A DNA stretch of 10,992 nucleotides from Chloroflexales bacterium. Its GTDB lineage: Bacteria > Chloroflexota > Chloroflexia > Chloroflexales > Chloroflexaceae. Positions 1 to 6,293 of the stretch are shown here, in pieces. The stretch lies in NCBI GenBank assembly GCA_013336035.1, contig JAAXUL010000185.1, positions 1-10,992 on the forward strand, written 5' to 3'. A program made the position numbers and the translations under genes. The notes beneath the pieces were generated by a model, which made no database searches, was not told the origin of the DNA, and saw only the letters and a list, made by a program, of their open reading frames with translations. Every line of letters starts with the position of its first letter. Position 1 is the first letter of the stretch.

Positions 1-1
1 C

Positions 2-352
2 AACGAGTACAACGGCTCGGACGGCGAGGCCTTCCTCGAGCACTTCAAGGCCCGGAAGCTGGGCACCGTGGTCGGCGTCCCCTCGTGGGGAGGCCTGGTG
101 GGCATCATCAACGGCCAGACGACGATCGACAACGGCACGATTCAGCAGTCGAACAACGCCTTCTACGGCCAGGATGGGCGGTGGTGGGTCGAAAACCACG
201 GGGCCGACCCCGACATCCTCGTCGACAACGACCCGGCGTCGGTGGCGGCCGGCAGGGATGCGCAGCTCGAGAAGGCGATCGAGGTCCTCCTGAAGCAGAT
301 CAAGGAGCAGCCCTTCTCGTGGCCGGCGGTACCGAAGTACCCGATCAGGTAG
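2..352 (+). CDS. Tricorn-type (S41) protease, C-terminal fragment
   Basis: The 5' end lies outside the window; the frame is open from base 2 to the TAG at 350-352. Tricorn core proteases are cytosolic serine proteases that trim oligopeptides to small peptides. The visible 116 residues hold the end of the catalytic domain. NEYNGSDGEAF (bases 2-34) matches the SDG(D/E)xF setting of the nucleophile serine, here at 17-19. WWVENHGADPDI follows, with a glutamate at 191-193 matching the late catalytic Glu of tricorn. The stretch DNDPASVAAGRDAQLEKAIEV and a Lys/Gln-rich helix then form the usual tricorn C-terminus, and the length beyond the Glu is normal, so the gene ends intact. Residue roles are inferred from the family. 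The gene is on the same strand as the injection-system genes, but a repeat tract separates them and nothing shows a functional link. Confidence 0.88.
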   Translation, partial: NEYNGSDGEAFLEHFKARKLGTVVGVPSWGGLVGIINGQTTIDNGTIQQSNNAFYGQDGRWWVENHGADPDILVDNDPASVAAGRDAQLEKAIEVLLKQIKEQPFSWPAVPKYPIR

Positions 353-407
353 GGATTGGGGATTAGGGATTGGGGATTGGGGATTAGGGATTGGGGATTA
401 GGGATTA
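352..407 (+). repeat. Heptanucleotide tandem repeat, 8 x GGGATTR
   Basis: Eight uninterrupted 7-base units read GGGATT plus G or A; the seventh bases run G,A,G,G,A,G,A,A. The first unit shares its first G with the protease stop codon. The tract is followed by GGGGATCGGGG, so runs of three or four G recur every seven bases on the + strand and could form a G-quadruplex in DNA or in a read-through transcript. It resembles the short tandemly repeated heptamers (STRR) known from filamentous cyanobacteria and the GGGATT tracts often seen between genes in environmental genomes. No function is established from sequence. Confidence 0.95.
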
Positions 408-433
408 GGGGATCGGGGCCGGGAGAGGCAGTT

Positions 434-637
434 ATGCCCACACTATTCTCGCCGCTGAGCTTCGCCGGCCAGCCCCCTGCGCCGCCCCGGCCGGCCCTGT
501 CCGGCCGCGACGCCGGCCTGGGGCAGAGGGAGGAGCCGCCGGCCAGCATCGGGCCGGACCAGCTGGCGCGGTTCAAAGAGGAGATCGTGCGCGACCTGAT
601 CGACCGCATCAGAACCGACTTTGAGCGAGGGGCATAG
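434..637 (+). CDS. Small eCIS-associated protein (Afp6/DUF5908-like position)
   Basis: A 67-aa protein. The ATG at 434 is chosen because GGGAGAGG (421-428) stands five bases upstream and because a longer frame would run into the heptad repeat. The first half (residues 1-40) is rich in Pro, Ala and Gly and looks disordered; the second half, about residues 43-65, is a charged amphipathic helix (FKEEIVRDLIDRIRTDFE). It ends in TAG three bases before the next ATG, so it is very likely translationally coupled to the LysM protein. In eCIS loci a small protein with a similar helical C-terminus (Afp6, DUF5908-type) sits just before the LysM adaptor. That assignment rests on position and architecture; the sequence is too short for a firm family match. 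Confidence 0.72.
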   Translation: MPTLFSPLSFAGQPPAPPRPALSGRDAGLGQREEPPASIGPDQLARFKEEIVRDLIDRIRTDFERGA

Positions 638-640
638 CCG

Positions 641-1270
641 ATGGCCCTGGAGAAGGCCACGATCACGAACCTGCAGAGCGGCGAGCTGATCGCCGTGATG
701 TTCAACCCGGCCGAGTACTCGCTCGACCTCGGCAACTCCTTCGCCGAGATCGCGATCCCCGGCCTGGCGACGCCGCCGCTGCAGTATGTGCGCGGCAACG
801 GCAGCACGCTCAAGATGGAGCTCTTTTTCGACACGTTCGAGCAGCGCAGCGACGTGCGCCTGAGCACCCGCCGGGTGACGGGCCTGCTCACCAGCGACCC
901 GACGATCAAGGCGCCGCCGATCCTGCTCTTCGCCTGGGGCGGCCTCAACTTCCAATGCGTGCTGGAGCGTGTCGGGCAGCGCTACACGATGTTTCTAAAC
1001 GACGGCACGCCGGTGCGGGCAACCCTGGACGTGAGTCTGAAGGAGTATCGTCCAGCCGAGGTCCACATCCGGCCCGGCCTCTGCGTCGCGCCGCCGGCGG
1101 TGCGCAAGAGTGGCGCCCGCGAGAACCTGAGCCAGATCGCCGCCGAGGTGCTTGGCGATCCCGGCGCCTGGCGCGAGATCGCCGACGCGAACAACATCGA
1201 CAACCCGCGCCTGCTGACCCCGGGCGCCACCCTGATCATCCCGCCGTCAAGCCCCCGCCCCAGGCGCTGA
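641..1270 (+). CDS. CIS tube-adaptor protein with C-terminal LysM (Afp7/gp53-like)
   Basis: A 209-aa protein, the usual size for this family. The N-terminal domain (about 1-140) is the contractile-injection-system tube-type fold; it shows the signature FNPAEYSL at residues 21-28 and alternating beta strands. A LysM-like module fills about 160-202 (ENLSQIAAEVLGD, then WREIADANNI, then LTPGATLIIPP). In Afp/PVC particles the corresponding protein links the end of the inner tube to the spike and baseplate; the LysM there acts as a structural part and not as a cell-wall hydrolase. The ATG at 641 has GAGGGG (627-632) upstream and lies three bases after the previous stop. It is followed by a gap of about 130 bases with three hairpins before the spike gene, unlike the tight spacing elsewhere. 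Confidence 0.92.
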   Translation: MALEKATITNLQSGELIAVMFNPAEYSLDLGNSFAEIAIPGLATPPLQYVRGNGSTLKMELFFDTFEQRSDVRLSTRRVTGLLTSDPTIKAPPILLFAWGGLNFQCVLERVGQRYTMFLNDGTPVRATLDVSLKEYRPAEVHIRPGLCVAPPAVRKSGARENLSQIAAEVLGDPGAWREIADANNIDNPRLLTPGATLIIPPSSPRPRR

Positions 1271-1293
1271 GTCGTATCCGCAAAGCGGGAGGT

Positions 1294-1316
1294 CTGGAGG
1301 GACTGCGTCCCTCCAG
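1294..1316. repeat. Perfect inverted repeat upstream of spike gene (hairpin 1 of 3)
   Basis: CTGGAGGGAC and GTCCCTCCAG form a perfect 10-bp stem with a 3-base TGC loop, starting 24 bases after the LysM gene stop. No T-run follows, so an ordinary intrinsic terminator is not supported. It resembles the core of the hairpin at 3098-3120 (GGAG.GGGC/GCCC.CTCC). Confidence 0.85.
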
Positions 1317-1337
1317 GAAAGAGCCCTCTTGCCTACC

Positions 1338-1355
1338 CGGGGCCGCCCGGCCCCG
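1338..1355. repeat. GC-only inverted repeat (hairpin 2 of 3)
   Basis: CGGGGCC and GGCCCCG form a 7-bp stem with a GCCC loop. On its own this could be chance in GC-rich DNA; its place between two longer perfect stems makes it worth listing. Confidence 0.6.
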
Positions 1356-1356
1356 C

Positions 1357-1383
1357 GTACCTGCAAACCCACTTTGCAGGTAC
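1357..1383. repeat. Perfect inverted repeat just before the spike start (hairpin 3 of 3)
   Basis: GTACCTGCAAA and TTTGCAGGTAC make a perfect 11-bp stem around a CCCAC loop. It ends 19 bases before the GTG start, so in mRNA it would sit directly upstream of the ribosome binding site. It may affect translation, protect or process the message, or be an operator; the sequence does not decide among these. Confidence 0.85.
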
Positions 1384-1392
1384 GCCCTTGAG

Positions 1393-1398
1393 ACGAGG
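1393..1398 (+). promoter_or_regulatory. Ribosome binding site that favours the GTG start at 1403
   Basis: ACGAGG lies four bases before GTG 1403. The only in-frame upstream alternative, TTG at 1388, has just a weak AGG nearby and overlaps the end of the hairpin region. The GTG start also gives an N-terminus (MIQQYYAPDF...) of the kind usual in this spike family. Confidence 0.55.
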
Positions 1399-1402
1399 CT
1401 TT

Positions 1403-3061
1403 GTGATACAGCAGTACTACGCGCCAGACTTCGTGGTGAAGGTCGAGGGTCTCACCCTCGAGGCCGACGTCTCGCGCGCCGTGATCGACCTCAGCTACGA
1501 GAGCAGCCTCGACGCGGCCGAGATGTTCCGCATCCAGCTCAACAACGCCGACCTGCGGCTCGGCGACTCGGCCCTGTTTGAGGTCGGCAAGCGCGTCGAG
1601 GTCTACATGGGCTACGCGGGCGACCTGCACCCCATGATCCTCGGCGAGATCACCGCCGTCAGCCCGACCTTCCCGCAGAGCGGCGCCCCCACCCTGACGA
1701 TCACCGGCTACGACCGCTCGCACCGCATGCGCCACAACAGCCCCGACCGCTTCACCTTCAAGTACGTGAACGACAGCCTGGTCGCGACCCAGATCGCCCT
1801 CGAGAACCAGCTGATCCCGGTGGTCGACCCGGCCCCGACCCCGCGCGAGTCGATCCAGCAGTGCGGCAGCGACTGGGCGCTGCTCAGCGAGCTCGCCGAG
1901 CGCAACTTCTTCCAGGTGTTTGTGCGCTGGGACAGGCTCTACTTCCGCTTCCCACGCCCGCAGACCGAGCTGGTGACCCTGGAGTGGGGGCGCAACCTGG
2001 CCAGCTTCAGCCCGCGGCTCTCGACCGCCGGCATGGCCGGGCTCCAGGTGCTGCGCGACTACGACTACAAGCTGGCCCAGACGATCATCGCCGTCCTGCC
2101 GGCCGTCGCGGTCGGCGGCGACCTCGGCGACCTCTTCGAGCGGCTGGGGAGCGACGTGGTCGATCACCTGGCCAGCCTGGGCCGCAAGGTCATCCGCAAC
2201 CAGCCGGTGGGCAGCTTCGTCGACGCGGCCGCCGTGGCGCAGGCGCTGCTGCGCCAGCTGCTCGAGGGGCTCTACGAGGGGAGCGGCAGCTGCATCGGCC
2301 TGCCGATGCTCCGGGCGGGCGACCAGGTCGAGATTGCCGGGGTCGGGCGGCGCTTCAGCGGGCGCTACACGCTGCACAAAGTGACCCACGCGATCAACAG
2401 CGGCGGCTACCAGACCCACTTCGAGGTCTCGCAGAAGAGCAACCTCTCGCTGCTCGGCAGCCTGCGCACCAAGATCGCCGAGGCGCCCGCGCCAAAGCGC
2501 CAGGAGTACCAGCGCGGGGTCACGGTGGGCATCGTGCGCAACAACCTGGACCCGGAGGGCCTGGGGCGGGTGCAGGTGAGCTTCCCCCACATCTCGGACA
2601 GCAATCTGAGCCCGTGGGTGCGGATCGCCGTGCCCATGGCCGGCGGCAGCAGCGGCACCTACTTCCTGCCCGACCTCAACGACGAGGTGTTGGTGGCCTT
2701 CGAGCAGGGCGACATCAACCGGCCGGTGATCATCGGCGGCCTCTGGAACGGCACCGCCCGCCCGCCCGAGCAGAACACCGGCCTCAACGCCCGCAAGGTC
2801 ATCCGCACCGCCTCGGGCATGCAGGTCGTCTTCGACGAGACCCCCGGCGGCGAGAAGCTGACCCTGACCAACCGCATCGGCTCCAGCATCACCCTCGACG
2901 GCGTGAACGGGGACATCATTATCAAGGCTAAAGGCAATGTGAAGATCAGCTCGGGAGGAGCAGTACAGCATACCATCTCGCTACAGGCGGGTGGTGGCGA
3001 TATGAGCCTGGACGCGAAGAAGGTGCTAGTAAAAGTAATAGAGTCGATGGATGTGACCTGA
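1403..3061 (+). CDS. VgrG-like spike protein (Afp8/gpD-gp5 fusion type)
   Basis: A 552-aa protein forming the trimeric spike below the tube. Residues about 5-350 are the gpD/gp27-like hub; the stretch SCIGLPMLRAGDQVEIAGVG with RRFSGRYTLHKVTH near 296-329 is typical of the hub's second barrel. Residues about 373-452 are the gp5-type OB fold: GVTVGIVRNNLDPEGLGRVQ, then SPWVRIAVPMAG, FLPDLNDEVLVAFEQGD and PVIIGGLWNG. From about 464 to the end, short repeats (TLTNRIGSSITLDG, GDIIIKAKGNVKISS) indicate a beta-helical needle. No extra effector domain is fused. The last 120 bases (2941-3060) hold 64 G or C (53%), lower than the gene body, and lead into an AT-richer small gene, which suggests a separately acquired tail. 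A TTG start at 1388 would add five residues. The family call is secure; the exact start is not. Confidence 0.93.
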   Translation: MIQQYYAPDFVVKVEGLTLEADVSRAVIDLSYESSLDAAEMFRIQLNNADLRLGDSALFEVGKRVEVYMGYAGDLHPMILGEITAVSPTFPQSGAPTLTITGYDRSHRMRHNSPDRFTFKYVNDSLVATQIALENQLIPVVDPAPTPRESIQQCGSDWALLSELAERNFFQVFVRWDRLYFRFPRPQTELVTLEWGRNLASFSPRLSTAGMAGLQVLRDYDYKLAQTIIAVLPAVAVGGDLGDLFERLGSDVVDHLASLGRKVIRNQPVGSFVDAAAVAQALLRQLLEGLYEGSGSCIGLPMLRAGDQVEIAGVGRRFSGRYTLHKVTHAINSGGYQTHFEVSQKSNLSLLGSLRTKIAEAPAPKRQEYQRGVTVGIVRNNLDPEGLGRVQVSFPHISDSNLSPWVRIAVPMAGGSSGTYFLPDLNDEVLVAFEQGDINRPVIIGGLWNGTARPPEQNTGLNARKVIRTASGMQVVFDETPGGEKLTLTNRIGSSITLDGVNGDIIIKAKGNVKISSGGAVQHTISLQAGGGDMSLDAKKVLVKVIESMDVT

Positions 3062-3083
3062 TGCAGAAACAACCGAGTTGTTC

Positions 3084-3140
3084 GGGCATGGGAGGGTCGG
3101 AGAGGGCTTCGCCCTCCCCGAATCCCCTGCCTTCATGCCC
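3084..3140. repeat. Nested inverted repeat downstream of spike gene
   Basis: The outer arms GGGCATG (3084-3090) and CATGCCC (3134-3140) pair perfectly. Inside, CGGAGAGGGC (3098-3107) and GCCCTCCCCG (3111-3120) make a 10-position stem with one A-C mismatch and a TTC loop. There is no T-run after it, so Rho-independent termination is not supported. The inner stem resembles hairpin 1294-1316 at the other side of the spike gene. Confidence 0.75.
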
Positions 3141-3146
3141 AGGCCG

Positions 3147-3163
3147 GTGCTTTGGAAAAGCAC
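3147..3163. repeat. Short hairpin directly before the ribosome binding site of the 120-aa gene
   Basis: GTGCTTT and AAAGCAC form a 7-bp stem with a GGA loop. It ends one base before TGAGGAG, the ribosome binding region of the next gene. The arrangement copies that at 1357-1383, where a perfect stem stands just before the spike start. Confidence 0.7.
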
Positions 3164-3164
3164 T

Positions 3165-3170
3165 GAGGAG
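3165..3170 (+). promoter_or_regulatory. Ribosome binding site that sets the ATG start at 3179
   Basis: GAGGAG stands eight bases before ATG 3179. A GTG at 3170 in the same frame would overlap this site and lack one of its own, so the ATG is preferred. Confidence 0.65.
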
Positions 3171-3178
3171 TGGCTGCG

Positions 3179-3541
3179 ATGAAGGTCAAGCGTGTAGCGG
3201 TTGAGGGGAATGTCGTGGCTACGCCAGGCACAATATTCCTTGAAGGAGCTGACTCAGGGACGTGGACTGCTGGAAAAGTCGAGGTCAAATCATATGACAA
3301 ACTTACCATTACGCAAAAGAAGGCGATCTATAGCGCCAGTTGCACCTTCTCATTTAAAGGAAAGTCCGGCAACACAACTGTCACAGGAACAGAGAAGATC
3401 ATGCTCGAACCAGCAACCACGCTGTTAATGAAAGGGAGATCTCGAGTACTTGTCACGGGCGACACTAAAACCGGCAAGTATGGCAATACACTCACCATCA
3501 GCGATAGTGACCAAGAAGCTCGGAAGCTCCGAACCACTTAG
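3179..3541 (+). CDS. Unknown 120-aa beta-rich protein, candidate spike tip or spike partner
   Basis: I do not recognise a family with certainty. The protein is predicted all-beta, with many Thr, Ser, Gly and Lys residues and short strands such as KVKRVAVEG, GKVEVKSYDKLTI, SASCTFSFKG, TTVTGTEKIML and RVLVTGDT; it has two Met, one Cys, no signal peptide and no membrane segment. It lies between the VgrG-like spike and gp25. Tip proteins of the PAAR type are encoded near this place in eCIS loci, so a tip, a needle extension or a small cargo adaptor are fair guesses, but the Cys/His zinc site of PAAR proteins is not seen. Base use differs sharply: 3241-3360 holds 55 G or C in 120 (46%), against roughly 65-70% for neighbours, which suggests separate acquisition. 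The ATG at 3179 is chosen for its GAGGAG site. Coding is well supported; function is open. Confidence 0.75.
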   Translation: MKVKRVAVEGNVVATPGTIFLEGADSGTWTAGKVEVKSYDKLTITQKKAIYSASCTFSFKGKSGNTTVTGTEKIMLEPATTLLMKGRSRVLVTGDTKTGKYGNTLTISDSDQEARKLRTT

Positions 3542-3588
3542 CACTACAACGAGCTTTTGCGCTCTGCCGCATCAGCACGCCATGGGCA

Positions 3589-3698
3589 TGTCATCCTGAG
3601 CGCAGCCGCAGGCGGAGCGAAGGATCTTCCGATCCCATCAGGAACGCAGATCCCTCGCGGAGTTTACCCTGAGCAAAGCCGAAGGGCTCGGAATGACA
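3589..3698. repeat. Imperfect palindromic repeat of the TGTCATyC...GAATGACA type
   Basis: The left arm TGTCATCCTGAGCGCAGCCG and the following GCGGAGCGAAGGATCT (to about 3629) are answered by the right arm, AGATCCCTCGCGGAG (from about 3648) to GAAGGGCTCGGAATGACA (3681-3698), read as reverse complement. The arms are diverged and differ slightly in length. This sequence type, with TGTCATTCTGAGC and GCGAAGRATCT blocks, is a well-known dispersed intergenic palindrome in Chloroflexota and several other phyla. It encodes nothing and fills most of the gap between the 120-aa gene and gp25. Confidence 0.8.
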
Positions 3699-3726
3699 CG
3701 TCTCGTTGTCATAGTAGGGAGGCGCT

Positions 3727-4116
3727 ATGGACATCGACCCCCTCGGCAGCGGCTTCGCCTTCCCGCTCCACGTCGGCCCGCGGGGCGGCATCGCCGAGGC
3801 GCGCCAGGCCCAGAAGATCCGCGACTCGATCCGGGTCATCCTGGGCACCCAGCACGGCGAGCGGCTGATGCGGCCGACCTTCGGCTGCAACCTCCGGCAG
3901 CTGGCCTTCGCCCCGAACACCCGCGCGACCGCCAGCCTGGCCCGCTACTACGTCGAGGAGGGCCTGAGCACCTGGGAGCCGCGGATCATCCTCGACGAGG
4001 TCCTCGTCGAGAATGACCTCCAGGCCGGCTGCCTGCGCATCCAGGTCAGCTACCGCATCAAGAGCACCTACGAGCCGCAGAGCCTGGTCTACCCGTTCTA
4101 CCTCGAGCGCCGCTGA
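3727..4116 (+). CDS. gp25-like baseplate wedge protein (Afp9 type)
   Basis: A 129-aa protein, the normal size for the gp25/GPW family of phage T4, P2 (gpW), T6SS (TssE) and eCIS. The core block GERLMRPTFGCNLRQLAFAP (residues 44-63) contains the conserved arginines and the FG turn. The family EPRI motif, needed in T4 gp25 for wedge assembly and sheath contact, is at 84-87. The N-terminal 20 residues are a short extended segment, then an amphipathic helix (EARQAQKIRDSIRVILGT). The start is fixed by GGGAGG (3717-3722) four bases before ATG. A promoter in the repeat-filled gap upstream cannot be excluded. Its TGA lies inside the ribosome binding region of the next gene, so it is co-translated with the J-like protein, the partner it binds in the wedge. 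Confidence 0.95.
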   Translation: MDIDPLGSGFAFPLHVGPRGGIAEARQAQKIRDSIRVILGTQHGERLMRPTFGCNLRQLAFAPNTRATASLARYYVEEGLSTWEPRIILDEVLVENDLQAGCLRIQVSYRIKSTYEPQSLVYPFYLERR

Positions 4117-4125
4117 GGAGTCGTC

Positions 4126-6279
4126 ATGGCCCGAGGATTTCTTGACCCGCCCAACCTGGACGACCGCACCTGGCGCGAGATCGTCGAGCAGGCCCGCGCC
4201 CTGATCCCGCGCTACACGCCGGAGTGGACCGACCATAACCCGAGCGATCTGGGGATGACCCTGATCGAGCTCTTCGCCTGGCTCGCCGAGGGCATGATCT
4301 ACCGGCTCAACCGGGTCCCCGAGAAGAACTACATCGCCTTCCTCAACCTGCTCGGGATCACCCGCGACCCGGCCGCCCCGGCGACCACGATGCTCAGCTA
4401 CAAGATCGCGGGCAACCTGCCGCCCGTCGTCGTGCCGCGCGGCAGCCAGGCCGCGACCATCCAGACCGAGCAGACCGAGGCGATCGTCTTCGAGACCGAC
4501 GCCGACCTGCGGGTGCTGCCGACAAACCTCGAGGCCGTGCTGCTGTTCGGGCAGGGCGGGGCGGTCGAGCGCGACCTGACGGCGGCGCTGGCGAAAGCGC
4601 CGCTGGGCGGGTTCACGCTGGAGCTGAAGCCGAGCGAGACCAGGACCATCGCCCTCGGCTTTGACCAGGCCAGCGCCGAGGCGCTCGCCCTCGCCGTGCG
4701 CCTCCTGAGGCCCGCGCCCGCGGCGGCCCGGGGCGATCCGGCGATCGGGCTGGAGGCGCGCTTCTCGCACGGCGCCGAGCCGCCGGCGAGCTGGCCCGCA
4801 GCTGCGTCCTTTGAAGACGGGACCGCCACCGCTCGCCGCGAAGATGCCGCAACCTGGCACTCCGACCCGCTGCGGCGCACCGGCGTGATGCGCGTGACGG
4901 CAGGGAGCGACTGGGCGGCCCAGAGTGCGAAGAGCTGGCCAGGGACAGCCTCGGGCGTCGAGGAGGCGATCCTCGCACGACCGCTCTTCTGGATTGGCCT
5001 GCGGGTAACGAATCGCGGCAGCGGCGCGATCGCCATCGGCCTGGAGCACCTGCTCTTCAACAGCGTGCAGGCCACCGGCGCCCTGACCATCCGCGAGCCG
5101 GAGCTGCTCGGGGCCGGCGACGGCAACCCGTTCCAGAGCTTCGAGCTGCGCCAGCGCCCGCTCTACCGGCGCCCGGGCGTCGTCAACCCCTACGACCACC
5201 TGGTCGTCCAGGTGCGGCGGCCCGATCCGGGTGGCGGCCCTGGCCCCTGGGAAGACTGGACGCTCGCCGAGGATCTGCCCGCCGGCGCGGGCGCGCTCTA
5301 CCGGCTCGATCCGGTCTCCGGCACGATCTACTTCGGCAACTACGATCCCGCCCAGGCCCGCGACGGACACGGCTCGATCCCGCCGGCGGGGAGCGAGGTC
5401 CGCGCGGCGAGCTACCGCTATATCGGCAGCGGGGCGACGGGCAACGTCGCCGCCGGTACGGTCACCGTACCCCGGAGCACCATTGCCGGGGTGGTCGCCG
5501 TCGGCAACCCGGGTGCGGCCACGGGGGGCACCGCCGAGGAGCCACCCGAAGAGACGCGCCGGCGGGCGCCGGCACTGCTGCGCAACCGCTACCGGGCGGT
5601 GACCGCCGAGGACTACGAGTACCTGGTGCGCGAGGCATCGCGCCAGGTGGCCCTGGTGGGCTGCCTGCCGCCGCGACTCTTCACCCGTGACGAAGCGCTA
5701 ACGCTAAGCCGGCCGGACGCGAAAGAGGGTGAGCCGTGGACCTTCGCCGGGCTCAATCGGAGCCCTGGCAACGTGTTTCTGATCATCGTGCCGCAGGCCC
5801 CGGCAGACATTGAGCGCCCCGAGCCCACCGAGGAGCTGATCGCCGAGGTCATGGACCACCTCGAGCGGCGCCGAACGCTCACTACCAGGCTCCGGGTCGT
5901 CGGCCCCGGCTACCTCCCGATCAATGTCAATGCGCAGCTACACGTCTGGCAGCGCGCCATCGATACGCGCATGGTCGGCTCGGCCCGACAGGTTGAGGAA
6001 GAGGTGCGGGCACGGATCACGCGCTTCCTCCACCCACTTCACGGTGGCGCGCAGGGCAGTGGCTGGCAAGTCGGGCAGGACATTCTGATCTCGGACCTGT
6101 TCGACTTCATCAGGCCGGACACCGGCGTCGGCTTCATCAGCTCGCTGACAGTGCAGGCCGGCACGCCGTTGTATCAGCCGAACAGGCGACCATTCACCAA
6201 CAGCAGGGCGGGCGTCTGGGTGCAGCTTGCAGACTACGAACTGCTGTGCAGCGGGGACCATGTGGTCCAGTCCGTTTAG
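4126..6279 (+). CDS. Baseplate J/gp6-like wedge protein (Afp11 type, TIGR02243-like)
   Basis: A 717-aa protein that would form the main ring of the baseplate by joining wedges. The N-terminus (about 11-80) has the helical block typical of the long putative baseplate assembly protein family: WREIVEQARALIPRYTPEW, NPSDLGMTLIELFAWLAEGM and YRLNRVPEKNYIAFLNLLGI. A beta-rich middle follows (about 90-460). The J signature is at 476-505 (EETRRRAPALLRNRYRAVTAED and YEYLVREAS). The C-terminal part (about 590-680) shows VVGPGYLPINVNAQL and FLHPLHGG..SGWQVGQDI with LISDLFDFI, also standard. GAGGAG (4115-4120) stands five bases before ATG 4126 and overlaps the gp25 stop. Length and motifs are complete; nothing suggests damage. 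The last 40 residues (from about 680) are less conserved in appearance and may be lineage-specific. Confidence 0.94.
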   Translation: MARGFLDPPNLDDRTWREIVEQARALIPRYTPEWTDHNPSDLGMTLIELFAWLAEGMIYRLNRVPEKNYIAFLNLLGITRDPAAPATTMLSYKIAGNLPPVVVPRGSQAATIQTEQTEAIVFETDADLRVLPTNLEAVLLFGQGGAVERDLTAALAKAPLGGFTLELKPSETRTIALGFDQASAEALALAVRLLRPAPAAARGDPAIGLEARFSHGAEPPASWPAAASFEDGTATARREDAATWHSDPLRRTGVMRVTAGSDWAAQSAKSWPGTASGVEEAILARPLFWIGLRVTNRGSGAIAIGLEHLLFNSVQATGALTIREPELLGAGDGNPFQSFELRQRPLYRRPGVVNPYDHLVVQVRRPDPGGGPGPWEDWTLAEDLPAGAGALYRLDPVSGTIYFGNYDPAQARDGHGSIPPAGSEVRAASYRYIGSGATGNVAAGTVTVPRSTIAGVVAVGNPGAATGGTAEEPPEETRRRAPALLRNRYRAVTAEDYEYLVREASRQVALVGCLPPRLFTRDEALTLSRPDAKEGEPWTFAGLNRSPGNVFLIIVPQAPADIERPEPTEELIAEVMDHLERRRTLTTRLRVVGPGYLPINVNAQLHVWQRAIDTRMVGSARQVEEEVRARITRFLHPLHGGAQGSGWQVGQDILISDLFDFIRPDTGVGFISSLTVQAGTPLYQPNRRPFTNSRAGVWVQLADYELLCSGDHVVQSV

Positions 6280-6293
6280 AGATAGGCCCACCT

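Noticed and set aside
352..407. CRISPR array or telomere
   Set aside because: The units are 7 bases with no spacers; similarity to TTAGGG-type telomeres is superficial, and the tract is internal, between bacterial genes.
1600..1900. T6SS rather than eCIS origin
   Set aside because: No T6SS-specific genes (TssB/C, TssJLM, ClpV) are seen, while the LysM adaptor, the long J-like protein and the gpI-like protein fit eCIS or phage-tail-like clusters.
1861..2931. 356-codon open frame on the plus strand
   Set aside because: Out-of-frame shadow inside the spike gene; its Arg/Gly/Ala-rich translation has no domain.
1247..2971. 574-codon open frame on the minus strand
   Set aside because: It lies opposite the spike gene, whose domains are clear. 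Long antisense frames are expected in DNA this GC-rich, and its translation is low-complexity Ala/Val/Asp/Gly/Arg-rich with no recognisable domain.
1403..3061. Specialised VgrG with a fused toxin domain
   Set aside because: After the OB fold there are only about 100 residues of short beta repeats, too little and too regular for an effector domain.
3098..3120. Rho-independent terminator after the spike gene
   Set aside because: The stem is strong, but no run of T follows.
3709..5370. 553-codon open frame on the minus strand
   Set aside because: Opposite gp25 and the J-like gene; the translation is again composition-driven, with no motif.
6246..6293. Earlier ATG start for the gpI-like protein
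   Set aside because: It would overlap the J-like gene by 34 bases, has no ribosome binding site, and the family N-terminus begins at the ATG at 6294.
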